Shown here in pieces: positions 1 to 6,768 of a stretch of 64,000 nt of DNA. Below the pieces are notes generated by a model. That model was not told the origin of the DNA. It ran no database searches and was given only the letters and a program-made list of their open reading frames with translations. The DNA is from Streptomyces sp. NBC_01288 (GTDB taxonomy: Bacteria; Actinomycetota; Actinomycetes; Streptomycetales; Streptomycetaceae): positions 8,865,001 to 8,929,000 of the forward strand of contig NZ_CP108427.1 of the NCBI RefSeq assembly GCF_035982055.1, read 5' to 3'. Positions within the stretch are counted from its first letter, which is position 1. Every line of letters begins with the position of its first letter. A program made the position numbers and the translations under genes.

Positions 1-483
1 CTCCGCGACAACCTCCTCTTCAAGATGAGCGTCGCCGACTGGGACACCGTCCTCGGCGTACACCTGCGCGGCTCGTTCCTGATGACCAAGGCCGTCCAGA
101 AGCACATGGTCGACGCGGGCTTCGGCCGGATCGTCAACCTCTCCTCGTCCTCCGCCCTCGGCAACCGCGGCCAGGCCAACTACTCAGCCGCCAAGGCCGG
201 TCTCCAGGGCTTCACCAAGACCCTCGCCATCGAGCTGGGCAAGTTCGGCATCACGGCCAACGCCGTCGCCCCCGGCTTCATCGCCACCGACATGACCGCC
301 GCGACCGCCGCCCGCGTCGGCATGGGCTTCGACGACTTCAAGGCCGCCGCCGCCACCCAGATCCCGGTGCAGCGCGTCGGCGAGCCCGACGACATCGCCA
401 ACGCCGTCGCCTTCTTCACGAACGAGGCGGCCGGTTTCGTCTCCGGCCAGGTGCTGTACGTCGCCGGCGGACCGCTCAACTAG
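1..483 (+). CDS. SDR-family 3-oxoacyl-ACP reductase (FabG-like), 5' partial
   Basis: The reading frame is open from base 1, so this is the C-terminal 160 residues of a gene that begins to the left. An internal ATG at base 25 is not the true start, because the codons before it continue the usual family sequence (RDNLLFKM). It shows the SDR active site: Ser in NLSSSSA, then YSAAK with catalytic Tyr and Lys. The NAVAPGFI loop and the C-terminal GQVLYVAGGP segment are typical of FabG-type NADPH-dependent beta-ketoacyl reductases. The N-terminal Rossmann glycine motif lies outside the window. A second SDR gene follows after 31 bp in the same direction, so the two are probably co-transcribed. The exact substrate cannot be read from the sequence. 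Confidence 0.9.
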   Translation, partial: LRDNLLFKMSVADWDTVLGVHLRGSFLMTKAVQKHMVDAGFGRIVNLSSSSALGNRGQANYSAAKAGLQGFTKTLAIELGKFGITANAVAPGFIATDMTAATAARVGMGFDDFKAAAATQIPVQRVGEPDDIANAVAFFTNEAAGFVSGQVLYVAGGPLN

Positions 484-514
484 GGAACACAGGAACACGG
501 GAACGCGGGAAACC
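483..514 (+). repeat. 8-bp tandem repeat x4 filling the SDR-SDR junction
   Basis: The whole spacer between the two SDR genes is four imperfect copies of an 8-bp unit: gggaacac, aggaacac, gggaacgc, gggaaacc. The first base belongs to the stop codon of the upstream gene and the last is followed at once by the ATG of the next. The A/G-rich units also provide the ribosome binding sequence. Confidence 0.7.
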
Positions 515-1276
515 ATGACTGAACTGCCTGAACTCTCCGGCAAGGTCGCCGTCATCACCGGCGCCAGCCGCGGCATCGGCTACGGCGTCGCCGAGGCGCT
601 GCTCGCCCGCGGCGACCGGGTCTGCATCACCGGCCGCAGCGAGGACGCCCTCAAGGAGGCCGTCGAGACCCTCGGCGCCGAGCGCGTCATCGGCGTCGCC
701 GGCAAGGCCCACGACGAGGCCCACCAGACCGTCGTCGTCGAGCGCACGATGGAGGCCTTCGGCCGCGTCGACTTCCTGGTCAACAACGCCGGTACGAACC
801 CGGTGTTCGGCCCGATCGCCGACCTCGACCTGAACGTCGCCCGCAAGGTCTTCGAGACCAACGTCATCTCGGCGCTCGGCTTCGCCCAGAAGACCTGGCA
901 CGCCTGGCAGAAGGACAACGGCGGCGCCATCGTCAACATCGCCTCCCTCGCCGGCGTCTCCGCCTCGCCGTTCATCGGCGCGTACGGCGTCAGCAAGGCC
1001 GCGATGATCAACCTGACGCTCCAGCTGGCGCACGAGTTCGCGCCCGGCGTACGGGTCAACTCGATCGCCCCGGCGGTCGTGAAGACCAAGTTCGCCGCCG
1101 CCCTGTACGAGGGCCGCGAGGCGGAGGCCGCCGCCTCCTACCCGCTGGCCCGGCTCGGCGTGCCGTCCGACATCGGCGGCACCGCCGCGTTCCTCACCTC
1201 GGACCAGTCCGACTGGATCACCGGCCAGACCCTCGTCGTCGACGGCGGCATCCTCCTGAACGCCGGAGTCGGCTGA
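515..1276 (+). CDS. SDR-family oxidoreductase
   Basis: A complete 253-residue classical short-chain dehydrogenase/reductase. The N-terminal Rossmann motif TGASRGIG lies at about residues 16-23, followed by the NNAG motif (about 90), the catalytic Ser in IASLAG (about 144), and YGVSK with catalytic Tyr/Lys at about 157-161. The length is normal and the C-terminus ends in the usual GQTLVVDGG segment. The ATG start follows A/G-rich repeats. It sits 31 bp behind another SDR gene and is likely in the same operon, so the pair may act on related acyl or alcohol substrates. No specific pathway can be assigned from sequence alone. Confidence 0.9.
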   Translation: MTELPELSGKVAVITGASRGIGYGVAEALLARGDRVCITGRSEDALKEAVETLGAERVIGVAGKAHDEAHQTVVVERTMEAFGRVDFLVNNAGTNPVFGPIADLDLNVARKVFETNVISALGFAQKTWHAWQKDNGGAIVNIASLAGVSASPFIGAYGVSKAAMINLTLQLAHEFAPGVRVNSIAPAVVKTKFAAALYEGREAEAAASYPLARLGVPSDIGGTAAFLTSDQSDWITGQTLVVDGGILLNAGVG

Positions 1277-1286
1277 CCGATCCGCC

Positions 1287-1331
1287 CGGGCGCCGATCTC
1301 TTTGCTGTTCCCTTGACGGAATCGGCGCCCG
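1287..1331 (+). terminator. Candidate terminator hairpin after the SDR pair
   Basis: An 11-bp perfect inverted repeat (cgggcgccgat and atcggcgcccg) is separated by a 23-base loop, 10 bp after the SDR stop codon. The loop is long and there is no T-tract, so it is only a plausible terminator. Confidence 0.45.
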
Positions 1332-1359
1332 TGTCAGGACATAAAACGCGCACAGCCGA

Positions 1360-1375
1360 ATGACAACGTCGTCAT
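1360..1375 (+). promoter_or_regulatory. Near-palindrome upstream of the binding-protein gene
   Basis: The sequence atgacaacgtcgtcat is a 16-bp near-palindrome (14 of 16 symmetric positions), about 100 bp upstream of the binding-protein start, in a locally AT-richer stretch. It could be an operator for an unidentified repressor. Nothing nearby identifies the regulator. Confidence 0.3.
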
Positions 1376-1475
1376 AAAAACGCTGCTCAACAGCCTCGTC
1401 CGAACCAGCTTTTCCGGTCGGGGAACTGCGGTACGGTCTGCCGACCCTTGGTACGGCGGATCGAGGAGCGTGCGT

Positions 1476-3053
1476 GTGTTCAACCGGAACCGAGGCCTGC
1501 GGGCAGGCACGGCGATCGCGTCGATATCCCTGGTGGCCGGATGCGGTGTGTTCTCGGACGGGAATCCCGACGACCGGGGAGCCATCGTCGTCGGCACCAC
1601 CAGCGCCCCCAGCACACTCGATCCGGCCGCCTCCTGGGACGGCTCCTGGGAACTGTTCCGCAACATCTACCAGACGCTGCTCGCCTACCCGTCCGGGGCG
1701 ACCACGCCCGAGCCGGACGCGGCCAAGAGCTGTGAGTTCACGGGCAGTTCGAACACGACGTACCGCTGCGAGCTCCGCGCGGGCATGAAGTTCGCCGACG
1801 GCGACACCCTCGACGCCCGGGCCGTCAAACACTCGATCGACCGGATCCGGCAGATCGACGTCTCGGGCGGACCCGCCGGTCTGCTCGGCAGCCTCGACCG
1901 CGTGCAGGTCCTCGGCGACCGCGAGGTGGTGTTCCACCTCAACAAGCCCGACGCCACCTTCCCGTTCGTGCTCGCCACCCCGGCCATGTCGATCGTCGAC
2001 CCCGACGACTACCCCGCGCACTCGCTGCGCAAGGACGGCAAGGTCTTCGGCTCCGGGCCGTACACCCTGAAGTCGTACGACGACGGGAACCAGGCCCGAC
2101 TCGTCCGCAACGACCGCTACAAGGGCTTCGCCCAGCGGGAGAACAGCGCGGTGACGATCCGCTACTTCCAGGACTCCGGCGCCATGGTGAAGGCGCTGCG
2201 GGACAAACAGATCGACGTCACCTACCGCGGTCTCGCCGCCGCCGACATCATCTCCCTCCAGGGCCGCGCCTCGAAGAGCCTGCAACTGGTCGACGGCGCC
2301 GGCACCGACATCAACTACCTGGTGTTCAACCCCAAGGACAAATGGGCCGGGAACCTCGCCGTCCGCAAGGCCGTCGCCCAACTCGTCGACCGCGGGGCGA
2401 TCACCCACAAGATCTACCGCGACACCGTGGACCCGCTCTACTCGATGGTCCCGAAGGGCCTCACCGGCCACACCACCGCCTTCTTCGACGACTTCGGAGA
2501 CCCCAGCGTCCCCAAGGCCCGCAAGCTCCTCACCGACGCGGGCATCAAGCAGCGCGTCCCGCTCACCCTCTGGTACACGACCGACCGCTACGGCTCCGAG
2601 ACCGCCCTCGAATTCGGCGAACTGAAGCGGCAGTTGGACGACTCCGGGCTGTTCTCGATCACGCTGAAGAGCCGCCCCTGGAAGACGTACGTGACGGGCT
2701 ACCAGAAGGGCGAGTACCCGGTCTTCGGGCGCGGCTGGTCCCCGGACTTCCCCGACGCGGACAACTTCATCGCGCCGTTCGTGGGGAAGCAGAACGCGCT
2801 CGGTACGCCCTATCCGTCGACCAGGATCACCGACGTACTGCTGCCCGAGTCCCGCCGGGAGAGCGACCGGGCCGATGTGGTCAAGGAGTTCGAGGACGCC
2901 CAGCAGGTCCTGGTGGACGACGCGCGGCTGCTGCCGCTGTGGCAGGGCCGGCAGTACGTGGCCGCGAGCGAGGACGTCTCCGGCGGGGAACAGGCCCTCG
3001 ACCCGTCGACGATCATGATGATGTGGGAGCTGTACCGCAAGACCAGCTGGTGA
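1476..3053 (+). CDS. ABC transporter substrate-binding lipoprotein, family 5
   Basis: A secreted lipoprotein that would capture a peptide-like or other small solute outside the membrane. After a short basic N-terminus (NRNRG) comes a hydrophobic stretch and a lipobox LVAGC, so the cysteine near residue 24 is lipidated. The mature part has SBP_bac_5 features: GTTSAPSTLDPA at the start, YQTLLAYP, LRAGMKFADGD, GSGPYTLKSY and the C-terminal LPLWQGRQYVAAS. The GTG at 1476 is preferred because GAGGAG (1463-1468) is 7 bp upstream; the GTG at 1470 would be too close. No permease or ATPase gene flanks it, so it is an orphan binding protein that probably shares a transporter elsewhere. The ligand is unknown. 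Confidence 0.88.
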   Translation: MFNRNRGLRAGTAIASISLVAGCGVFSDGNPDDRGAIVVGTTSAPSTLDPAASWDGSWELFRNIYQTLLAYPSGATTPEPDAAKSCEFTGSSNTTYRCELRAGMKFADGDTLDARAVKHSIDRIRQIDVSGGPAGLLGSLDRVQVLGDREVVFHLNKPDATFPFVLATPAMSIVDPDDYPAHSLRKDGKVFGSGPYTLKSYDDGNQARLVRNDRYKGFAQRENSAVTIRYFQDSGAMVKALRDKQIDVTYRGLAAADIISLQGRASKSLQLVDGAGTDINYLVFNPKDKWAGNLAVRKAVAQLVDRGAITHKIYRDTVDPLYSMVPKGLTGHTTAFFDDFGDPSVPKARKLLTDAGIKQRVPLTLWYTTDRYGSETALEFGELKRQLDDSGLFSITLKSRPWKTYVTGYQKGEYPVFGRGWSPDFPDADNFIAPFVGKQNALGTPYPSTRITDVLLPESRRESDRADVVKEFEDAQQVLVDDARLLPLWQGRQYVAASEDVSGGEQALDPSTIMMMWELYRKTSW

Positions 3054-3071
3054 CACGGCTTTTGGCCCCCG

Positions 3072-3094
3072 TTGTCAGTGGCCGCCTGTAGGTT
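3072..3094 (+). promoter_or_regulatory. RecA-independent DNA-damage promoter (PafBC type) of ung
   Basis: The sequence TTGTCAGTG, eight bases, then TAGGTT matches perfectly the mycobacterial/actinobacterial RecA-independent damage promoter TTGTCRRTG-N8-TANNNT, known to be driven by PafBC. Six bases separate the -10 element from an ATG at 3101, so the transcript may begin at that ATG. A damage-inducible promoter fits the DNA-repair gene downstream. Confidence 0.75.
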
Positions 3095-3100
3095 CTGGGC

Positions 3101-3169
3101 ATGGCAGCGACCGCACCGCGCGGTCGCTCCGCATCGCAGTCGCCGCACACCGTAAGGAAGTTGACGTGA
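3101..3169 (+). CDS. Possible 22-residue leader peptide overlapping ung
   Basis: An ATG lies exactly where transcription from the 3072-3094 promoter should begin (about 7 bases after the -10 element), so this ORF could be translated as a leaderless mRNA. It encodes 22 residues beginning MAATAPRGRS and ending RKLT. Its TGA stop overlaps the ung GTG start (GTGA at 3166-3169), the classic arrangement for translational coupling. The alternative is that the ATG is chance and this stretch is simply the ung 5' UTR; ung also has an AAGGAAG ribosome site of its own at about 3153-3160. The peptide shows no motif. Confidence 0.4.
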   Translation: MAATAPRGRSASQSPHTVRKLT

Positions 3170-3849
3170 CCGACATCTCCATGCTCCCCGAGTCCTGGCG
3201 CGGGGTCCTGGGCGACGAGCTTCAGCAGCCCTACTTCAAGGAGCTGACCGAGTTCGTCGAGGAGGAGCGCGCGAAGGGACCGGTCTTCCCGCCGCGCGAG
3301 GAGGTCTTCGCCGCCCTGGAGGCGACGCCGTACGACCAGGTGAAGGTGCTGGTCCTCGGTCAGGACCCGTACCACGGCGAGGGCCAGGGCCACGGCCTGT
3401 GCTTCTCGGTCCGCCCCGGGGTGAAGACCCCGCCCTCCCTGCGGAACATCTACAAGGAGATGAAGGAGGAGCTGGACCTGCCGATCCCGGACAACGGCTA
3501 TCTGTTGCCGTGGGCCCAGCAGGGCGTCCTGCTCCTCAACGCGGTGCTCACGGTCCGCTCCGGCGAGGCCAACTCGCACAAGGGCAAGGGCTGGGAGAAG
3601 TTCACGGACGCGGTGATCCGCGCGGTCGCCGACCGCCCCGACCCGGCCGTCTTCGTCCTTTGGGGCAACTACGCGCAGAAGAAGCTCCCGTTGATCGACG
3701 AGGAGCGCCACGCGGTGGTCAAGGGCGCGCACCCCTCCCCGCTGTCGGCCAAGAAGTTCTTCGGCTCCCACCCGTTCACCCAGATCGACGAGGCCGTCGC
3801 CCAGCAGGGCCACACCGCGATCGACTGGCGCATCCCGAACCTGGGCTGA
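3166..3849 (+). CDS. ung: Uracil-DNA glycosylase, family 1
   Basis: Removes uracil from DNA as the first step of base excision repair. The 227-residue protein has all family-1 signatures: GQDPYHGEGQGHGL with catalytic Asp67, LLLNAVLTV, LWGNYAQKK, and HPSPLSAKKF with catalytic His189. The length is normal. The GTG start at 3166 has a good upstream AAGGAAG and overlaps the stop of a putative leader ORF. Transcription probably comes from a RecA-independent DNA-damage promoter at 3072-3094. From memory, S. coelicolor has more than one ung paralogue, so this may be one of several. Confidence 0.97.
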   Translation: MTDISMLPESWRGVLGDELQQPYFKELTEFVEEERAKGPVFPPREEVFAALEATPYDQVKVLVLGQDPYHGEGQGHGLCFSVRPGVKTPPSLRNIYKEMKEELDLPIPDNGYLLPWAQQGVLLLNAVLTVRSGEANSHKGKGWEKFTDAVIRAVADRPDPAVFVLWGNYAQKKLPLIDEERHAVVKGAHPSPLSAKKFFGSHPFTQIDEAVAQQGHTAIDWRIPNLG

Positions 3850-3885
3850 CCCCACCCGGGCCGGTCCGGGGCCGCCTGACGGGGA

Positions 3886-3908
3886 TTGTCAGTGCCGCCG
3901 GTTAGCGT
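3886..3908 (+). promoter_or_regulatory. Second RecA-independent DNA-damage promoter
   Basis: TTGTCAGTG, eight bases, then TAGCGT again fits TTGTCRRTG-N8-TANNNT exactly. It lies 37 bp after the ung stop and 44 bp before the next start, so the following gene has its own damage-type promoter and need not depend on ung read-through. Confidence 0.7.
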
Positions 3909-3951
3909 CGACAGGGACAGCCAAGGTGGCTGACGAGGTGCGGAGGACGCG

Positions 3952-4509
3952 GTGGCGGAGCGACAGGAACAGGCGGCGCCGGACGCTGTGCTGACGCGGA
4001 TCGGACAGGTCGTCATGCTGCACCACGGCGGCGACCGCGAGGAGGCCCGGGAGCGACTGCTGGGCCTGTGGGCGGAGCTGGGCGAGGACGGCGACCCGCT
4101 CCACCGCTGCACACTGGCCCACTACCTCGCCGACACCCAGGACGACCCGACCGACGAACTGGCCTGGGATCTACGGGCGTTGTCGGCGGCGGACGAGCTG
4201 GGGGACGGTCGGGACGCGGGAGCCCCTGGAGACCTCGGGGACGTTGCGGACACCCGTCAGGAGGGGGCGATCGCGATCCGCGCCTTCTACCCCTCCCTGC
4301 ATCTCAACCTCGCCGCCGACTACGTGAAGCTCGACCGCCCGGACGCCGCCCGCACCCACATCCGCCGCGCCCGCGACGCCTGCACCGTCCTCGCCGACGA
4401 CGGCTACGGCAACGGCGTGCGGGCCGCGATCGGACGGCTGGAACTGCGGCTGGGCGACGAGGGCAGGGGCGGGGGCGAGAGCTGGGGGCCGCCGAGACAG
4501 CGGCCGTAG
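3952..4509 (+). CDS. TPR-like conserved protein, possible DNA-damage regulon member
   Basis: A 185-residue soluble protein without a signal peptide. Its sequence is alpha-helical and Ala/Leu/Arg-rich, with repeat-like helical pairs (for example EEARERLLGLWAELGED and LHLNLAADYVKLDRPDAARTH) that resemble tetratricopeptide repeats, suggesting a protein-binding scaffold. The GTG start is preceded by CGGAGGA at about 3941. A promoter of the RecA-independent damage class lies 44 bp upstream, and the ung gene precedes it, so a role connected to DNA damage is inferred from context only. No catalytic motif is visible. The Gly-rich insert at about residues 85-100 and the C-terminal tail look disordered. 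Confidence 0.75.
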   Translation: MAERQEQAAPDAVLTRIGQVVMLHHGGDREEARERLLGLWAELGEDGDPLHRCTLAHYLADTQDDPTDELAWDLRALSAADELGDGRDAGAPGDLGDVADTRQEGAIAIRAFYPSLHLNLAADYVKLDRPDAARTHIRRARDACTVLADDGYGNGVRAAIGRLELRLGDEGRGGGESWGPPRQRP

Positions 4510-4565
4510 GATCCGGTCGGGACAGGGGCCCCGGGGGCCGGGCGGTGGCAGTGGCCCCGGAGTCC

Positions 4566-4613
4566 TCCCCGCCTCAACGGCCGTACGGTCTTCCCCGCCT
4601 CAACGGCCGTACG
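4566..4613 (-). repeat. 22-bp duplication of a gene 3' end
   Basis: The 22-bp sequence beginning tccccgcctcaacggcc occurs at 4566-4587 and again at 4592-4613. The right-hand copy carries the last codons and stop of the minus-strand lipoprotein gene; the left-hand copy duplicates them just downstream, which looks like a small local duplication. Confidence 0.7.
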
Positions 4614-5088
4614 TCTGGCCGCAGATGATCGACTGTGGGCTGTCCGACTGCCAGCCGCCGTACTTCTTGCCCAGGGCACAGACGTCCTGCGTGTTCTTGG
4701 GCACCGACTTCACCACGTCGGGGATGTCCGCGCCCGGCTGCCGGGGGCGGTGCGGCTTCGAGTGCGGATGAGGGTGCGCCTGCGGGTGGGAGTGCTGGTG
4801 CGAGCGGGGGACCGGTGCCTGGGCCGCTTGCGGAGGCTGGACCGGTGTGTGGTGCGGCGGATGTGTCGCGGGTTTCGGGCGGTGGGACGGGTTGATCAGT
4901 TCCAGCGCCTCCCGCGCCGGGGCCTGTACGACCTGCGGCTCCGCGCTGCCGTCCGGGCGCGGCACCGACGCTTGGGTCGGTGCGGCCGGGGGAGCGGGGG
5001 TCGCCGGCCGCTGGACCGTCACACAGCCGGAGAGGGCCGAGACAGCCACGGTGACCAGGAGCGTTGCGGTGGTCGTCGTTCGATGCAC
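4600..5088 (-). CDS. His/Pro-rich putative lipoprotein
   Basis: A secreted lipoprotein of about 162 residues. From the GTG at 5088 the protein begins VHRTTTTATLL, giving a compact signal peptide ending in lipobox ALSGC, with the cysteine near residue 22. An ATG at 5151 would add 21 residues with no signal character, so the GTG is preferred, although no strong ribosome site is visible. The middle is a Pro/Ala/His-rich linker with repeated HP and PH pairs (about residues 75-115), which could span the wall or bind metal. The C-terminal 45 residues, with two cysteines and YGGWQS, look like a small folded domain that I do not recognise. Function unknown. Confidence 0.7.
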   Translation of the reverse strand: MHRTTTTATLLVTVAVSALSGCVTVQRPATPAPPAAPTQASVPRPDGSAEPQVVQAPAREALELINPSHRPKPATHPPHHTPVQPPQAAQAPVPRSHQHSHPQAHPHPHSKPHRPRQPGADIPDVVKSVPKNTQDVCALGKKYGGWQSDSPQSIICGQTYGR

Positions 5089-5237
5089 CCGCGCAACTCT
5101 GCTGGTTCCGGACCCGATTGGGACAGCGGACGGCTGGATGATGCGCCACACGGGTGATCTCCGCCCCCTTACGGACGGCGCGCGCCCGCTCCGGGTGACG
5201 GGTGACGTGACGTGACGTCAGCCGCTGGTCACCGGTG

Positions 5238-5750
5238 TCAGTCGCCGGTGTTCCCGTCGATCCGCTCGCGGAGCAGGTCGGCGTGGCCGTTGTGCCGGGC
5301 GTACTCCTCGATCATGTGGGTGTGGATCCAGCGCAGGTTGAAGCGCTCGCCGGTGCGCCGGTGCTTGCCCACGGAGACGTCGTCCAGGGCGAACCGGGCC
5401 GCGTGCTCGTTCGCCGCCGCGATCTCGGCCTGCCAGGTGGCGTACGCCTCCGCCCAGGTGTCCGCCTCGGTGAGGTGGAAATCGCCGTCCGGGTCCTCGT
5501 CGCTGTAGTAGATCGGGGTCAGCTGCTCGTCCGACATGACCCGGCGGTACCAGCTGCGCTCCACCTCCGCCATGTGCCGCACCAGGCCCATGAGCGTCAG
5601 GCCGGACGGCTCCACCGAAGCGGTCCTCAACTGTGCGTCGGTCAGGCCCTCGCACTTCCAGGCGAGGGTCGCCCGGTGGTACGTGAGCCAGCCCTCCAGC
5701 ATGGTGCGTTCGTCGGCGGTGGTCGCGGGTTCACTGCGCTCGATGGTCAT
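5238..5750 (-). CDS. DinB-family (DUF664) protein
   Basis: A 170-residue four-helix-bundle DinB-type protein. It begins MTIERSEP; an open frame continues upstream, but the ATG at 5750 with a GGGATG-type purine-rich site is the natural start. Typical features are TMLEGWLTYHRATLAWKCEG in the first helices, LVRHMAEVERSWYRR with a metal-ligand-like His, and a C-terminal HTHMIEEYARHNGHADLLRE with further histidines. In this superfamily, thiol-dependent transferases use the His triad to bind metal. The substrate is unknown. It is divergent from the Gfo/Idh gene that starts 107 bp away. Confidence 0.88.
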   Translation of the reverse strand: MTIERSEPATTADERTMLEGWLTYHRATLAWKCEGLTDAQLRTASVEPSGLTLMGLVRHMAEVERSWYRRVMSDEQLTPIYYSDEDPDGDFHLTEADTWAEAYATWQAEIAAANEHAARFALDDVSVGKHRRTGERFNLRWIHTHMIEEYARHNGHADLLRERIDGNTGD

Positions 5751-5856
5751 CCCGGCATCCTCGCCTGCTCCGACCACCCGCACCAGCGGATATTCCCCCG
5801 CCGTATGCTTCCGAGGAGGTACACGAGGTACCGCTGGGCGAGCGTTGGGAGACTCC

Positions 5857-6768
5857 GTGAAGGTCGGCTGCATCGGGCTCGGAGACATCGCGCAGAAGGC
5901 CTACCTGCCGGTTCTCGGCGGGCTTCCCGGGGTCGAGCTGCATCTCCAGACCCGCACCCCCGCCACCCTCGCCCGGGTCGCCGACGGCCTGCGCCTCCCG
6001 GCGGACCGGCGGCACACCGACCTCGACGCGCTTCTCGCACAGGGCCTCGACGCCGCGTTCGTGCACGCGCCCACTGCCGTCCACCCCGAGATCGTCACCC
6101 GGCTCCTTGAGGCGGGCGTGGCGACGTACGTCGACAAGCCGCTCGCCTACGAACTCGCCGACTCCGAGCGGCTGGTGCGGCTCGCGGAGGAGCGGAACGT
6201 GTCGCTCGCGGTCGGCTTCAACCGCCGTCACGCCCCCGGGTACGCGCAGTGCGTCGACCACCCGCGCGAGCTGATCCTCATGCAGAAGAACCGGATCGGG
6301 CTCCCGGAGGAGCCGCGCGCGATGATCCTGGACGACTTCATCCACATCGTGGACACCTTGCGGTTCCTGGTGCCGGGGGAGATCGAGGACGTGACCGTGC
6401 GCGCCCGCGTCCAGGACGGACTGCTGCACCACCTCGTGCTCCAGCTCTCCGGCGACGGCTTCACCGCGCTCGGGGTGATGAACCGGCTCAGCGGTTCGGT
6501 CGAGGAGATCCTGGAGGTCTCCGGCCAGGACACCAAGCGTCAGGTCCTCAACCTCGCCGAGGTCGTCGACCACAAGGGCCAGCCGACGATACGGCGCCGA
6601 GGAGACTGGGTGCCGGTGGCCCGGCAGCGCGGCATCGAGCAGGCCGTCCTCACGTTCCTCGACGCCGTACGCGCCGGCAAGGTGCTCAGCGCCCGGGACG
6701 CGCTGGCGACTCATGAACTGTGCGAGCGGGTGGTACGAGAGGTCGCGGACCGGTCCGCCGCAGCCTGA
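5857..6768 (+). CDS. Gfo/Idh/MocA-family oxidoreductase
   Basis: An NAD(P)-dependent sugar or polyol dehydrogenase-like protein of 303 residues. The N-terminus VKVGCIGLGDIAQKAYLPVL is the Rossmann motif, so the GTG at 5857 is the start although the frame is open to 5536. The family signature lysine is in YVDKPLAYEL (about residue 94) and the second domain has the usual FIHIVDTLRFLV region with a histidine. The last 83 bp overlap the end of the convergent lnt gene. No sugar-pathway neighbours are present, so the substrate is unknown. Confidence 0.88.
   Translation: MKVGCIGLGDIAQKAYLPVLGGLPGVELHLQTRTPATLARVADGLRLPADRRHTDLDALLAQGLDAAFVHAPTAVHPEIVTRLLEAGVATYVDKPLAYELADSERLVRLAEERNVSLAVGFNRRHAPGYAQCVDHPRELILMQKNRIGLPEEPRAMILDDFIHIVDTLRFLVPGEIEDVTVRARVQDGLLHHLVLQLSGDGFTALGVMNRLSGSVEEILEVSGQDTKRQVLNLAEVVDHKGQPTIRRRGDWVPVARQRGIEQAVLTFLDAVRAGKVLSARDALATHELCERVVREVADRSAAA

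Noticed and set aside
1476..3053. Siderophore-binding protein for the importer
   Set aside because: It belongs to peptide-binding family 5, not the FepB/FhuD class, has no iron box, and is 35 kb away.
1218..3056. 612-residue open frame on the minus strand opposite the binding protein
   Set aside because: Its sequence is Val/Gly/Arg/Asp-rich nonsense typical of high-GC shadow frames, while the plus strand has a clear lipoprotein and family motifs.
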